From assembly GCF_000717645.1 (NCBI RefSeq), contig NZ_JNZZ01000001.1, positions 434,001-498,000 of the forward strand: DNA of 64,000 bases, written 5' to 3'. Positions 34,985 through 43,445 of this stretch are shown here, in pieces (position 1 is the stretch's first letter; each line of letters opens with the position of its first letter). This DNA comes from Streptomyces californicus (GTDB taxonomy: Bacteria > Actinomycetota > Actinomycetes > Streptomycetales > Streptomycetaceae). A program made the position numbers and the translations under genes. The notes under the pieces are model-generated. The model saw nothing but the letters and a program-made list of their open reading frames with translations. It was not told where the DNA came from and did no database searches.

Positions 34985-35017
34985 CGCGTGCCGGGCGGCC
35001 GGGCCGCCCGGCACGCG
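34985..35017 (-). terminator. Terminator at the end of the Mrp operon
   Basis: CGCGTGCCGGGCGGC and GCCGCCCGGCACGCG form a perfect 15-bp stem with a three-base loop, starting 33 bp downstream of the mrpG stop on the minus strand. It isolates the operon from the CDP-alcohol transferase gene. Confidence 0.8.
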
Positions 35018-35049
35018 TTCCGGGGGCGTGAACTCCCCCGGCGGCGGGG

Positions 35050-35403
35050 TCACTTCTCGTCGGTGAGCTGCTCGTCGAGCTCGTCGAAGAGCAGGTCCTC
35101 GTGGTCGACCTGCCCCGTGCGGTACGCCGAGCGGGCCACCAGGTGCGAGGCCACCGGGCCGGTGAGCATCTGGAAGAACGCGATGAGGGCGAGCGTGGCG
35201 AGGTCCATGCCGCTGCGCAGCCGCAGCGCCACCCCGGCCAGCACCAGGATGATGCCGAGCGTCTGCGGCTTGGTCGCCGCGTGGCTGCGGGAGAGGACGT
35301 CGGGCAGCCGGAGCATGCCGATCACGCCGAGCAGGCAGATCGCCGCGCCGAGGAAGAGCAGCACGGCGCCGGCCGTGTCGACGACCTGGAGCCAGACGGT
35401 CAT
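35050..35403 (-). CDS. mrpG: Na+/H+ antiporter subunit G
   Basis: A 117-residue subunit with three membrane helices; GVIGMLRLPDVLSRSHAATK (about residues 26-45) is the MnhG signature. The C-terminus is acidic (DHEDLLFDELDEQLTDEK). Last gene of the six-gene Mrp operon, overlapping mrpF by 4 bp. MrpG belongs to the small-subunit layer of the multi-subunit cation/proton antiporter that exchanges Na+ (or K+, Ca2+) for H+. Confidence 0.95.
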   Translation of the reverse strand: MTVWLQVVDTAGAVLLFLGAAICLLGVIGMLRLPDVLSRSHAATKPQTLGIILVLAGVALRLRSGMDLATLALIAFFQMLTGPVASHLVARSAYRTGQVDHEDLLFDELDEQLTDEK

Positions 35404-35723
35404 CGCGGGTCCTCCTCGGGCGCGCCGGGGCGCAGGGGGCGGGGCCGGTCGCGTACGGCGATGAAGCGGGCGATGCCCACCGAGCCGGTGAACCCGAGGA
35501 ACGCCAGCACCAGCATGATCGGGAAGTAGAACGGGTCGCGGGCGAAGGCCGATTTGGCGGCGAGGCCCGCGATGATCAGGGCGGCGCAGACGTCCAGCGA
35601 GATCGCCCGGTCCAGCATGGAGGGCCCGCGCCAGATGCGGGCCAGCAGCAGGGCCCCGGCGACGAGGATCAGGACCACGGCGGCGGTCAGCAGGATCCGG
35701 TCGACCTGTTCGGGTGCGGTCAT
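35400..35723 (-). CDS. mrpF: Na+/H+ antiporter subunit F
   Basis: A 107-residue subunit with three membrane helices. ARIWRGPSMLDRAISLDVCA (about residues 28-47) is the MnhF hallmark, including the conserved Asp of the DR motif. ATG 35723 overlaps the mrpE stop (ATGA). The C-terminal tail (RDRPRPLRPGAPEEDPR) is cytoplasmic. Confidence 0.95.
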   Translation of the reverse strand: MTAPEQVDRILLTAAVVLILVAGALLLARIWRGPSMLDRAISLDVCAALIIAGLAAKSAFARDPFYFPIMLVLAFLGFTGSVGIARFIAVRDRPRPLRPGAPEEDPR

Positions 35724-36349
35724 GGTGCGGGCCTCCCGGCGGCGAGCTGGGGCGGTGGAGGGGGTTCGGCGACGCGGGCGATCTCGTCGGGGGTGCCGAA
35801 GGCCCGTACGGTGAGCTCCTCCATCCGCCACACCTGGCGGCGGGCTGCTTCCAGTTCCTCGGGCCGGTCGGCGTCCAGGACGTGCAGGAAGAGGGTGGCG
35901 GTGGCCCGGCGGACCTCGATGATGGAGCCGCCGGGGACGTTGGAGACGGCGACGGCGGTGGCGGCGAGCATCAGGTCGCTGCGGCACCGCAGGGGGACGC
36001 CGATGACGGCGGCCCGGTGGGGCAGGCCGAAGAAGATCTGCCGGGTGACCTTCACCCCCGAGGTGTACATGTCGTGGAGGAGGTAGCAGGCCAGCCGGAG
36101 GATGCCCCAGAAGTGCAGCCGCAGCCCGAGGTCCACCCGGGGCAGCGGGAAGGCCAGGCAGACCGCGACCGCCACGACCAGGCCGGTGATCACGTTCGCC
36201 CAGGTCAGCGTGGACCAGAGCAGAAGCCAGATGACGGTGAGCCAGGCGATCAGCGGAAGGTCCAGCACCCGACGGCGGCGGGTGCCGAACTCGCAGCTGA
36301 GCGGCGGCAGATCGGCGTTACGGAACGAGAAGCGCAGCCCGCGTTTCAC
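35720..36349 (-). CDS. mrpE: Na+/H+ antiporter subunit E
   Basis: A 209-residue subunit. GTG 36349 overlaps the mrpD stop (GTGA). Two to three N-terminal helices (LIAWLTVIWLLLWSTLTWAN and the next) are followed by the cytoplasmic MnhE domain with VIGVPLRCRSDLMLAATAVA and VSNVPGGSIIEVRRATATLF. Longer than the common ~160 residues because of a Pro-rich C-terminal extension (about 180-209). Confidence 0.93.
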   Translation of the reverse strand: MKRGLRFSFRNADLPPLSCEFGTRRRRVLDLPLIAWLTVIWLLLWSTLTWANVITGLVVAVAVCLAFPLPRVDLGLRLHFWGILRLACYLLHDMYTSGVKVTRQIFFGLPHRAAVIGVPLRCRSDLMLAATAVAVSNVPGGSIIEVRRATATLFLHVLDADRPEELEAARRQVWRMEELTVRAFGTPDEIARVAEPPPPPQLAAGRPAP

Positions 36350-37998
36350 CGGCCCAGCACCTCCAGGATGTAGGGGGTCCGCTGGATGAGTTCGGCGGCC
36401 GCGCGGTCGGTGTAGGCGGTGAGCGGGTCGGCGAACACGGTGAAGGCGAGGGCGAAGAGGATGGTGGCGGCGGTGGCCGCGACCATCGGGTGGGGCAGCC
36501 GGCTGGTGGTGGTGACGGCGCGTTCGTGCAGGGTCGCGGCGACCGCCCGGCCTTCCGGGCGGCGGGCGGGCGCGATGCCCTCGTCGCCGGTGCCGGGGAT
36601 GTCGTCGGGACCGGCGTCGCTGTCGTCGTCGCTGTCGTCGCCGGACTCCAGGACGGTGCCGGTGGCGGCCTGGCCGGGCGGGGCGGCGCGCCAGAAGGCC
36701 AGGTTCCAGACCTTGGCGACGACGTACAGGGTGAGCAGGCTGGTGGCGGCCGAGCCGGCTACCAGGACCCAGGCCCAGGCGCTGCCGTCCGCGACGCCGG
36801 CCCGCATCAGGCCGAGTTTGCCGATGAAGCCGGAGAGCGGCGGGATCCCGGCGAGGTTCATGGCGGGGACGAAGAAGAGCAGGGCGAGCATCGGGGCGGC
36901 CCTGGCGAGGCCGCCGAGCCGGGTCAACTCGGTGGTACCGCCGCGGCGTTCGATGAGCCCGGCGACGAGGAACAGGGTCGTCTGCACGGTGATGTGGTGG
37001 GCGACGTAGACGATGGCCCCGCCGTACGCCTCCCGGGTGGCGAGGCCGATCCCGAAGACCATGTAGCCGATGTGGCTGATCAGGGTGAAGGAGAGCAGCC
37101 GTTTGAGGTCGGTCTGGGCGACCGCGCCGAGGATGCCGATGACCATCGAGGCGAGCGCGACGGCCATGAGGAGGTCGCCGAGGCGGTTGCCGGGGAAGAG
37201 CAGGGTCTCGGTGCGCAGCATGCAGTAGACGCCGACCTTGGTGAGCAGTCCGGCGAAGACGGCGGTGACCGGGGCGGGGGCGGTCGGATAGGAGTCGGGG
37301 AGCCAGGCGGCGAGCGGGAAGACGGCGGCCTTGATCGCGAAGACGGTGAGCAGCATCGCCTGGATCAGGGTCTGCACGCCGAGGGGGAGGTCGGCGATGC
37401 GGGTGGCCAGCTGGGCGAAGTTGGCGGTGCCGGTGGCCGCGTACGTCATGGCGATGGCGGTGAGGAAGAGCATCGAGGAGAACAGCGAGATGATCACGTA
37501 CGTGGAGCCCGCCCGCATCCGGGGCCCGGTGCCGCCGAGGGTGAGCAGGACGAAGCTGGCGACGAGCATGATCTCGAAGCCGACGTAGAGGTTGACCAGG
37601 TCGCCGGCGAGGAAGGTGCAGGAGACCCCGGAGACGAGGATGAGGTAGGCGGGGTGGAAGACGGCGAGCGGGGTCTCCTTGTCCCGGTCGGTCATGCCCT
37701 GGCCGAGGGAGTAGACCAGCACGCAGAGCGTGACCGCCGAGGAGACGGTGAGCATCAGCCCGGACAGCCGGTCGGCGACCAGGGTGATGCCGAGGGGCGG
37801 GGCGAAGTCGCCGAGGTGGACGGAGAGCGGGCCCTGCCGGTCGGCGGCGACCATGAGGATCACCGAGAGGGCGAGTACGGCGGTCAGCACGGCGACGCTG
37901 ATGAAGCGCTGGAAGCGGGCCAGCCGGATGCCGAAGGCGAGGCTGAGGCCGGTGGCGCACAGCGGCAGCAGTACCGGCAGCGGAACGAGCGCGTTCAT
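36346..37998 (-). CDS. mrpD: Na+/H+ antiporter subunit D
   Basis: A 550-residue antiporter/NADH dehydrogenase-like subunit (NuoM/NuoN type) with about 14 helices. The conserved core includes FEIMLVASFVLLTLGG (helix-5 Glu region), IKAAVFPLAAWLPDSYPTAP and LLTKVGVYCMLR. It carries an unusual acidic loop near residues 460-490 (SGDDSDDDSDAGPDDIPGTG). ATG 37998 overlaps the mrpC stop. It forms one of the proton/cation channels of the complex. Confidence 0.95.
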   Translation of the reverse strand: MNALVPLPVLLPLCATGLSLAFGIRLARFQRFISVAVLTAVLALSVILMVAADRQGPLSVHLGDFAPPLGITLVADRLSGLMLTVSSAVTLCVLVYSLGQGMTDRDKETPLAVFHPAYLILVSGVSCTFLAGDLVNLYVGFEIMLVASFVLLTLGGTGPRMRAGSTYVIISLFSSMLFLTAIAMTYAATGTANFAQLATRIADLPLGVQTLIQAMLLTVFAIKAAVFPLAAWLPDSYPTAPAPVTAVFAGLLTKVGVYCMLRTETLLFPGNRLGDLLMAVALASMVIGILGAVAQTDLKRLLSFTLISHIGYMVFGIGLATREAYGGAIVYVAHHITVQTTLFLVAGLIERRGGTTELTRLGGLARAAPMLALLFFVPAMNLAGIPPLSGFIGKLGLMRAGVADGSAWAWVLVAGSAATSLLTLYVVAKVWNLAFWRAAPPGQAATGTVLESGDDSDDDSDAGPDDIPGTGDEGIAPARRPEGRAVAATLHERAVTTTSRLPHPMVAATAATILFALAFTVFADPLTAYTDRAAAELIQRTPYILEVLGR

Positions 37999-38612
37999 CC
38001 GTCGGCTCCTCGGTCTCGGGGGTAGCGGTCGTCCGCCTTGGCGTCGCCCTCGCGGGCGTAGTCCTCCGGGTCGGCGCCGAGCACGTCGTTCCAGAGGTTT
38101 CCGGAGGCGTCGCGGCCGCGGGCCTGGCGGGCCCGGTCGGCGCGGAGCCGGTCGCGGAGCCGGCGGCGCTCCTCGCGGTAGCGTTCGCGCTCGTCCGCGG
38201 TGGGCTCGGCGCCCGAGCGGAACTCGTCGCGCAACTGGGCACGTTCGGAGAGGACTTCGGCGCGCAGCACGATGCGCCGGTCCTCCAGGTCGTCGTGGAC
38301 CTCGTCGGTGCCGGTGATCTGGTGGCTGCGGTAGGCCATGGCCAGCAGGAAGGCGGTGGTGGCGAGGGTGATGACGATCGCGGTCAGCGCGATGGCCTGC
38401 GGGAGCGGGTCGGTGACCCGGCTCAGGGAGACCCCGTAGAGCAGGGGGGCGGCGCCGGCGCGGCCGGTGGAGGCGAGGACCAGCAGGTTGATGCCGTTGC
38501 CGAGGATGACGGCGCCGAGCAGGATGCGGGTCAGCGGGCGGGTGAGCAGGAGGATGCCGCCGACCGCGCAGAGCACGACGGCCGTGGCGATGAGCGAGGC
38601 GCTGACGATCAT
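37995..38612 (-). CDS. mrpC: Na+/H+ antiporter subunit C with a long charged tail
   Basis: A 205-residue subunit (NuoK-like). Residues 1-105 have the three-helix MnhC core with VILGNGINLLVLASTG and TDPLPQAIALTAIVITLATT. The remaining ~95 residues are an Arg/Asp/Glu-rich cytoplasmic extension (for example EERRRLRDRLRADRARQARG), probably coiled coil, that common MrpC proteins of 110-130 residues lack. It overlaps mrpA and mrpD by 4 bp each. Confidence 0.92.
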   Translation of the reverse strand: MIVSASLIATAVVLCAVGGILLLTRPLTRILLGAVILGNGINLLVLASTGRAGAAPLLYGVSLSRVTDPLPQAIALTAIVITLATTAFLLAMAYRSHQITGTDEVHDDLEDRRIVLRAEVLSERAQLRDEFRSGAEPTADERERYREERRRLRDRLRADRARQARGRDASGNLWNDVLGADPEDYAREGDAKADDRYPRDRGADG

Positions 38613-41512
38613 CGGGGGGACCCTCCCGCTTCGGGGCCGCCTTCGGGGGCGAGGACGCCCGCCGCCCGCTCGATCTGCCGGTCGACCTTGGCGCCGAGGG
38701 CCCGCACGATGTCGAGGACGACGCCGAGGACCAGCAGGTAGACGCCGAAGTCGAAGAGGACCGAGGTGCTCAGGTGGTAGTCGCCGAAGACCGGCAGGTG
38801 CCCGTGGTAGGTGAAGGCGTGCAGGACGGTGCCGTCCACGAGGCCGAGGAGGCCGACGCCGGTGGAGATGAACAGGCCGAGGCCGGTGAAGAGTCCGGGC
38901 TGGAGGGGGGCTGCCTCGGCGAGTTCGAAGCGGCCGCCCGCCAGATAGCGGGTGATCATCGCGAGTCCGGCGACGAGCCCGGCGACGAACCCTCCGCCGG
39001 GCAGGCTCTCGGCGCAGAACAGCAGGTAGACCGAGAGCACCAGGATCGGGTGGAACAGCAGCCGGGCCACCACTTCGAAGACGATCGACCGGTGTTCGGG
39101 GGCGAGGGTGGATCCGGCGGCCAGCCAGCTGCGTTCGGGGGCCACGTCGTCGCCCTGCGGCAGCCGGGCGGAGTGCTGCGCGGACAGCGACCAGGCGGTA
39201 CGGCCCTGCAACTCCTCCTGGGCCATGGTGCCTTCGCTGCGGCGGTGCAGGTAGATGAGGCTGGTGACGCCGATCGCGGCGGCGGCGAGCACGGCCGACT
39301 CCCCCATCGTGTCCCAGGCCCGCAGGTCGACGAGGATGGTGGCCACGACGTCCTTGAGCCCGTGGTCGGCGACCTCCTCGACCATGGCGGCGCCGGCCGG
39401 CTGGGCGGTGCGCGCGGCGGCGGCGACCCAGAGGCCGACGCCGACGGTGGCCGCCGAGGCGAGCGCCACGGGGATGCGGGCGGCCCGCCGCCAGGTGGAG
39501 ACGGTCTCCTGGAAGTGGACGGGCATGCGGCGCAGCACCAGCACGAAGACGATCATCGATACGGTCTCGACGCAGAACTGGGTGAGCGCCAGGTCGGGAG
39601 CGCCCTGGACGACGAAGAGCAGGGCGGCGCCGTAGCCGGTCAGCCCGGCCAGGACGACGGCCTTCATGCGGCGCCGCACGGTGAGGCAGAGCAGGGCGGC
39701 CGCGCAGGTCAGGGCGGCGACCGCGCCCTGCAGCGGGTTGTCCCAGAGCCGGGGGCGCACGGCTCCGTCCCAGGGGGTGTCGACCACCAGGACGGCGAGC
39801 TGCCCGGCGAGCATCACGAGCAGGGTGGTGGCCAGGTAGACGGACAGGGAGCCGCGCTGGATGAAGCCGGTGACCTGGAGGGCGAGACGTTCCTGCCCGA
39901 GCAGCAGATGGCCGAAGACGCTGTCGGCGGTGGGCCAGGCGATCCGCCGGGAGATCCGCGTGACGTGCGTGCGTCCGAGGAAGAGCACGGCGCCCGCCGC
40001 CCAGGCGAGGGCGGAGAGCAGCAGGGCGGTCCCGAGCCCGTGCCAGAGGGCGAGGTGGTACGGGTGGGGGTCGGCCGGGAACGTGTCGGCGTACGCGCCG
40101 AGCAGCCGGTCCGTCCATCCGACGCCGGGCCCGAGGACCAGGCCGAGGACGGCGAGCAGGGCGGGCGGCGCGAGGAAGGCCCACCCGACGCCGTGCACGG
40201 GGGTGTCGGGAAGGCCGGGCTTGCGTGCGAAGGCGCCCCAGACGAACCGCAGGGTGTACGCGGTGGTCAGCGCGGACCCGGCCACGACGACGGCCAGCGC
40301 CCACCGTTCGGCGGTGGTGCCGTGCAGCAGCGCCTCGAACGCCGCCTCCTTCGCGGCGAAGCCGAGCAGCGGTGGCAGGGCGGCCATGGAGGCGGCGGCG
40401 AGCACGGCGACGGCGGCGACGTACGGCAGGGAGCGGCCGACGCCGGAGAGCCTGCGCAGGTCGCGGGTGCCGGTCGCGTGGTCGACGATGCCGGTGACGA
40501 GGAAGAGCGGGGCCTTGAAGAGGGCGTGGCCGAGGATCATCGCGACGGCGGCGAGGGCGGCGTTCCGGTTGCCGGTCCCGGCGAGCAGGGTGAGGAAGCC
40601 GAGCTGGCTGACGGTCCCGTAGGCGAGGACGAGCTTGAGGTCGTTCAGGCGCAGCGCCCGCCAGCCGCCGAGCAGCATGGTCGCGCCGCCGAGGACGAGG
40701 ACGACGGGTTTCCAGACGGGGACGTCGGCGAAGGCGGGGGCGAGCCGGGCGACCAGGTAGACGCCGGCCTTGACCATCGCGGCGGCGTGCAGGTAGGCGC
40801 TGACGGGGGTCGGAGCGGCCATGGCGTTCGGCAGCCACATGGAGAACGGCCAGATCGCGGACTTCGACAGGGCCCCGCAGAGCACGAGGACGACGGCGAC
40901 GGAGACGGCGAGCGTCGCCTCGGGCGGGTCGGCGACGATGGCGGAGATCCGGTACGTCCCGGCGGCGTGGCCGAGGATCAGGAAGCCGACGAGCATGGCG
41001 AGCCCGCCGAGGGTGGTGACGACGAGGGCCTGGAGGGCGGAGCGGCGGCTGTGCCGGTGTTCGCTGCCGTGGCCGATCAGCAGGTAGGAGAAGACCGTGG
41101 TCAGCTCCCAGAAGACGTAGAGCGTGATCAGGTCGTCGGCGAGGACGAGGGCGAGCATCGCGCCGGCGAAGGCGAGGAGGTTGCCCGCGAAGCGGCCGAG
41201 CTGCGGGGTGTCGTCGGTGAAGTAGGAGGCGCAGTAGAGCAGGACGAGCGCGCCGACCCCGGCGGCGAGCAGCACCATCAGCTCGGACAGGGCGTCGAGC
41301 CGCAGGTCCACGGCGACGCCGTAGTCCGGGATCCACTGCCAGGACCAGGTGTCCGCGCCGCCGGACGCGGCGGTGTTCCAGCGGGTGAGGGCCCAGACGG
41401 TGGCGGCCGCCGGGGGCGTCGCGAGCACGACGAACGCCCGCCGGCCCAGCCGGTGGACCAGCGGGCCCGCGCAGGCCGCCAGGGCGAAGTGGGCGACGAT
41501 GAGCGCGATCAC
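38609..41512 (-). CDS. mrpA: Na+/H+ antiporter fused subunit A/B
   Basis: A 967-residue subunit. The NuoL-like MrpA part (about 1-780) contains DDLITLYVFWELTTVFSYLL, SKSAIWPFSMWLPNAMAAPT and GHALFKAPLFLVTGIVDHAT. The C-terminal ~150 residues carry the MnhB-type segment SLPGGGFVAGLVAGLAMITR, and there is no separate mrpB gene, so A and B are fused. GTG 41512 is the start; its ribosome-binding site is weak. First gene of the operon, downstream of an AT-rich promoter region. Confidence 0.94.
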   Translation of the reverse strand: MIALIVAHFALAACAGPLVHRLGRRAFVVLATPPAAATVWALTRWNTAASGGADTWSWQWIPDYGVAVDLRLDALSELMVLLAAGVGALVLLYCASYFTDDTPQLGRFAGNLLAFAGAMLALVLADDLITLYVFWELTTVFSYLLIGHGSEHRHSRRSALQALVVTTLGGLAMLVGFLILGHAAGTYRISAIVADPPEATLAVSVAVVLVLCGALSKSAIWPFSMWLPNAMAAPTPVSAYLHAAAMVKAGVYLVARLAPAFADVPVWKPVVLVLGGATMLLGGWRALRLNDLKLVLAYGTVSQLGFLTLLAGTGNRNAALAAVAMILGHALFKAPLFLVTGIVDHATGTRDLRRLSGVGRSLPYVAAVAVLAAASMAALPPLLGFAAKEAAFEALLHGTTAERWALAVVVAGSALTTAYTLRFVWGAFARKPGLPDTPVHGVGWAFLAPPALLAVLGLVLGPGVGWTDRLLGAYADTFPADPHPYHLALWHGLGTALLLSALAWAAGAVLFLGRTHVTRISRRIAWPTADSVFGHLLLGQERLALQVTGFIQRGSLSVYLATTLLVMLAGQLAVLVVDTPWDGAVRPRLWDNPLQGAVAALTCAAALLCLTVRRRMKAVVLAGLTGYGAALLFVVQGAPDLALTQFCVETVSMIVFVLVLRRMPVHFQETVSTWRRAARIPVALASAATVGVGLWVAAAARTAQPAGAAMVEEVADHGLKDVVATILVDLRAWDTMGESAVLAAAAIGVTSLIYLHRRSEGTMAQEELQGRTAWSLSAQHSARLPQGDDVAPERSWLAAGSTLAPEHRSIVFEVVARLLFHPILVLSVYLLFCAESLPGGGFVAGLVAGLAMITRYLAGGRFELAEAAPLQPGLFTGLGLFISTGVGLLGLVDGTVLHAFTYHGHLPVFGDYHLSTSVLFDFGVYLLVLGVVLDIVRALGAKVDRQIERAAGVLAPEGGPEAGGSPR

Positions 41513-41667
41513 GGCGAGCGGTCCGGTCGGAACAGTGGGACATCCGGGATAAATTGCACTTAATACAGATATATCTCCCGAGCCGCTTCACCCGTCCGGC
41601 GCGCCGCGCGAACCCCGTTCCCTGTCTCCGGTCGCGGGAGTCACGGGGTGGGCGGGCGGGGTTCACC
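41513..41667 (-). promoter_or_regulatory. AT-rich promoter region of the Mrp operon
   Basis: Between the mrpA start and the RidA stop, 41551-41576 is strikingly AT-rich for this genome and contains the perfect palindrome AGATATATCT (41567-41576) and TAAATTGCACTTAATACAG. It most likely holds the Mrp promoter; exact -10/-35 hexamers are ambiguous. Confidence 0.5.
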
Positions 41668-42069
41668 TCACGGCAGCACCGCGATCCCGTCGATCTCGAC
41701 CATCGCCTGTTCGTCCCAGAGCCGGGCCACCCCGATGACCGCCATCGCCGGGTAGTCGCGTCCGGCGAGCCGGCGCCAGATCCGGCCCAGCTCGGGGGCG
41801 TGGGAGCGGTAGTCGTCCACGTCGGTGGCGTACACGGTGACCCGGGTGAGGTCGGCGGGAGCGCCGCCTGCCGCGTGCAGGGCGGTGAGCAGATTGCCCA
41901 GCGCGACGGCGAACTGGTCGGGCAGGGTGTCCCCGACGACCTTGCCCTGCGGGTCGAGCGCGGTCTGTCCGGCGAGGAAGACCAGGTGCCCGCCGGTGGC
42001 GACGACCGCGTGGCTGAATCCGGTGGGCGGGGAGAGTTCGGCGGGGTTGATCCGGTGCGACGGGCTCAT
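41668..42069 (-). CDS. RidA-family deaminase
   Basis: A 133-residue RidA/YjgF/UK114 protein. It has FSHAVVATGGHLVFLAGQTA near the N-terminus, the conserved Arg in LTRVTVYATDV and a family-type C-terminus PAMAVIGVARLWDEQAMVEI. RidA enzymes hydrolyse enamine/imine intermediates. ATG 42069 overlaps the acyl-CoA dehydrogenase stop (ATGA), so the two are co-translated. In an aromatic-acid cluster it could remove the amino group after ring reduction of 2-aminobenzoyl-CoA; RidA homologues occur in known 2-aminobenzoate operons. Confidence 0.9.
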   Translation of the reverse strand: MSPSHRINPAELSPPTGFSHAVVATGGHLVFLAGQTALDPQGKVVGDTLPDQFAVALGNLLTALHAAGGAPADLTRVTVYATDVDDYRSHAPELGRIWRRLAGRDYPAMAVIGVARLWDEQAMVEIDGIAVLP

Positions 42070-43322
42070 GCGGGCGGCTCCTGGGTCGTCGGGGTGGCCG
42101 CGCCCGGCGGTGCGGGGACGGCGGGCCCGGTCGGCGTGGCGGCCGGCTGCGGGGTGCGCGACGCGCGGGCGGTGGGCCGGTCACGTTCGGGCGGGGACGG
42201 CTCTGCGGCGGCGTGCGCGTACAGCTCCTTGGCGATGATGGCGCGCTGCACCTCGCTCGCGCCCTCGTAGATGCGCGGCGCGCGGACCTCGCGGTAGAGG
42301 TGTTCCAGCAGGTGGCCCCGGCGCAGGGCGCGGGCGCCGTGCAGTTGGACGGCGGTGTCGACCACGTACTGCGCGGTCTCGGTGGCGTACAGCTTGGCCA
42401 TGGCCGCGCGGCGCGGTACGCCGCCCTCCCCCGCGTCGTACGCCGCTGCCGCCGCGTACACCAGGAGGCGGGCGGCCTCGGTGCGGGTGGCCATCTCGGC
42501 GACCTGGTGCGAGACGGCCTGGAGGTCGCTCAGCGGGCCGCCGAACGCGGTCCGGCGGGCGGTGTGGTCCACGGTCGCGTCCAGTGCGGCGCGCGCCATG
42601 CCCACGGCGAAGGCGCCGACGCTGGGCCGGAGGAGGTTGAGGGTGTTCATCGCGACGTGGAAGCCCCGGTCGGGCTCGCCCAGGACGTCGTCGGCGGTGA
42701 CCGGTACGCCGTCGAACTCCAGGGTGCCGATGGGGTGCGGGGAGAGCATGTCGAGGGCGGAGCCGGTGAGTCCGGGCCGGTCGGCGGGGACCAGGAAGGC
42801 GGTGATGCCCCGGGAGCCCGCGCCGGGGGTCGTCCGGGCGAAGACCACGGCGAAGTCGGCCTCGGGGGCGTTGGAGATCCAGCACTTCTCGCCGGTGAGC
42901 GCCCAGCCGGCCGGGGTGGGCTCGGCGGCCAGGGCCAGGGCCGCCGCGTCGGAGCCCGCGCCCGGCTCGCTCAGCGCGAACGCGGCGACGGCCCGCCCGG
43001 CCCGGACCTCGGGCAGCCACCGTTCGCGGTGGGCGGGGGTGCCGGCCTGGACGATCGGAGTGGCGCCGAGCCCCTGGAGGGCGAGGGCGGTCTCGGCCTC
43101 GGTGCAGCCCCGGGCCAGGGATTCGCGCAGCAGGCACAGGTCCAGCGCCCCGGAGCCGAGCATCCGGCCGAGGAGGCCGAGGTCCCCGAGGGCGCTCAGC
43201 AGCGGGCGGTTGACGCGGCCCGGCCGCCCCTTCTCCGCCAGGGGCCGCAGCTCCCGCTCGGCGAGGGTACGCAGCTCCTCGCACCAGGCGGTTTGTTCCG
43301 GTTCGAGGGAGAATGCCGTCAT
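42066..43322 (-). CDS. Acyl-CoA dehydrogenase
   Basis: A 418-residue FAD enzyme. It shows FALSEPGAGSDAAALALAAE (FAD/substrate motif, about residues 120-140), GEKCWISNAPEADFAVVFAR, and the catalytic-base region YEGASEVQRAIIAKEL (about 355-370), where Glu abstracts the alpha-proton. ATG 43322 has AGAGAGG eight bases upstream. A ~45-residue Pro/Ala/Thr tail follows the domain. It would carry out a beta-oxidation-like step on the ring-reduced or opened CoA thioester. It is divergent from the CoA ligase. Confidence 0.9.
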   Translation of the reverse strand: MTAFSLEPEQTAWCEELRTLAERELRPLAEKGRPGRVNRPLLSALGDLGLLGRMLGSGALDLCLLRESLARGCTEAETALALQGLGATPIVQAGTPAHRERWLPEVRAGRAVAAFALSEPGAGSDAAALALAAEPTPAGWALTGEKCWISNAPEADFAVVFARTTPGAGSRGITAFLVPADRPGLTGSALDMLSPHPIGTLEFDGVPVTADDVLGEPDRGFHVAMNTLNLLRPSVGAFAVGMARAALDATVDHTARRTAFGGPLSDLQAVSHQVAEMATRTEAARLLVYAAAAAYDAGEGGVPRRAAMAKLYATETAQYVVDTAVQLHGARALRRGHLLEHLYREVRAPRIYEGASEVQRAIIAKELYAHAAAEPSPPERDRPTARASRTPQPAATPTGPAVPAPPGAATPTTQEPPA

Positions 43323-43390
43323 GGCGGCGCCTCTCTGGTCGCGTCCTGTCGCATGTCCGCCCTGTCGCGCCACTGTCCTATCGCGGACCG

Positions 43391-43418
43391 TTGACTACCG
43401 TCACCCAAACGATACGCT
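43391..43418 (+). promoter_or_regulatory. Promoter of the CoA-ligase gene
   Basis: TTGACT (43391-43396), a 16-bp spacer and TACGCT (43413-43418) precede the ligase by 27 bp. Just upstream, CCTGTCGCATG, CCCTGTCGCGCC and CTGTCCTATCGCGG give three imperfect copies of a CTGTCGC word, possible PaaX-type binding sites shared with the divergent dehydrogenase. Confidence 0.55.
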
Positions 43419-43445
43419 CCAGAGGCGACAAGGGGGCGATCCTTC

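Noticed and set aside
35720..38242. One 840-codon frame across mrpE and the antisense-phase of mrpD
   Set aside because: Only the last 209 codons (from GTG 36349) resemble MrpE; the rest is an out-of-frame reading of mrpD.
38774..41563. 929-codon plus-strand frame across mrpA
   Set aside because: Asp/Glu/Gly-rich antisense reading of a membrane protein gene; the minus-strand product has clear Mrp motifs.
37995..41666. 1223-codon frame through mrpC and mrpA
   Set aside because: Only the final 205 codons are MrpC; upstream is an out-of-frame reading of mrpA, rich in Arg and Pro.
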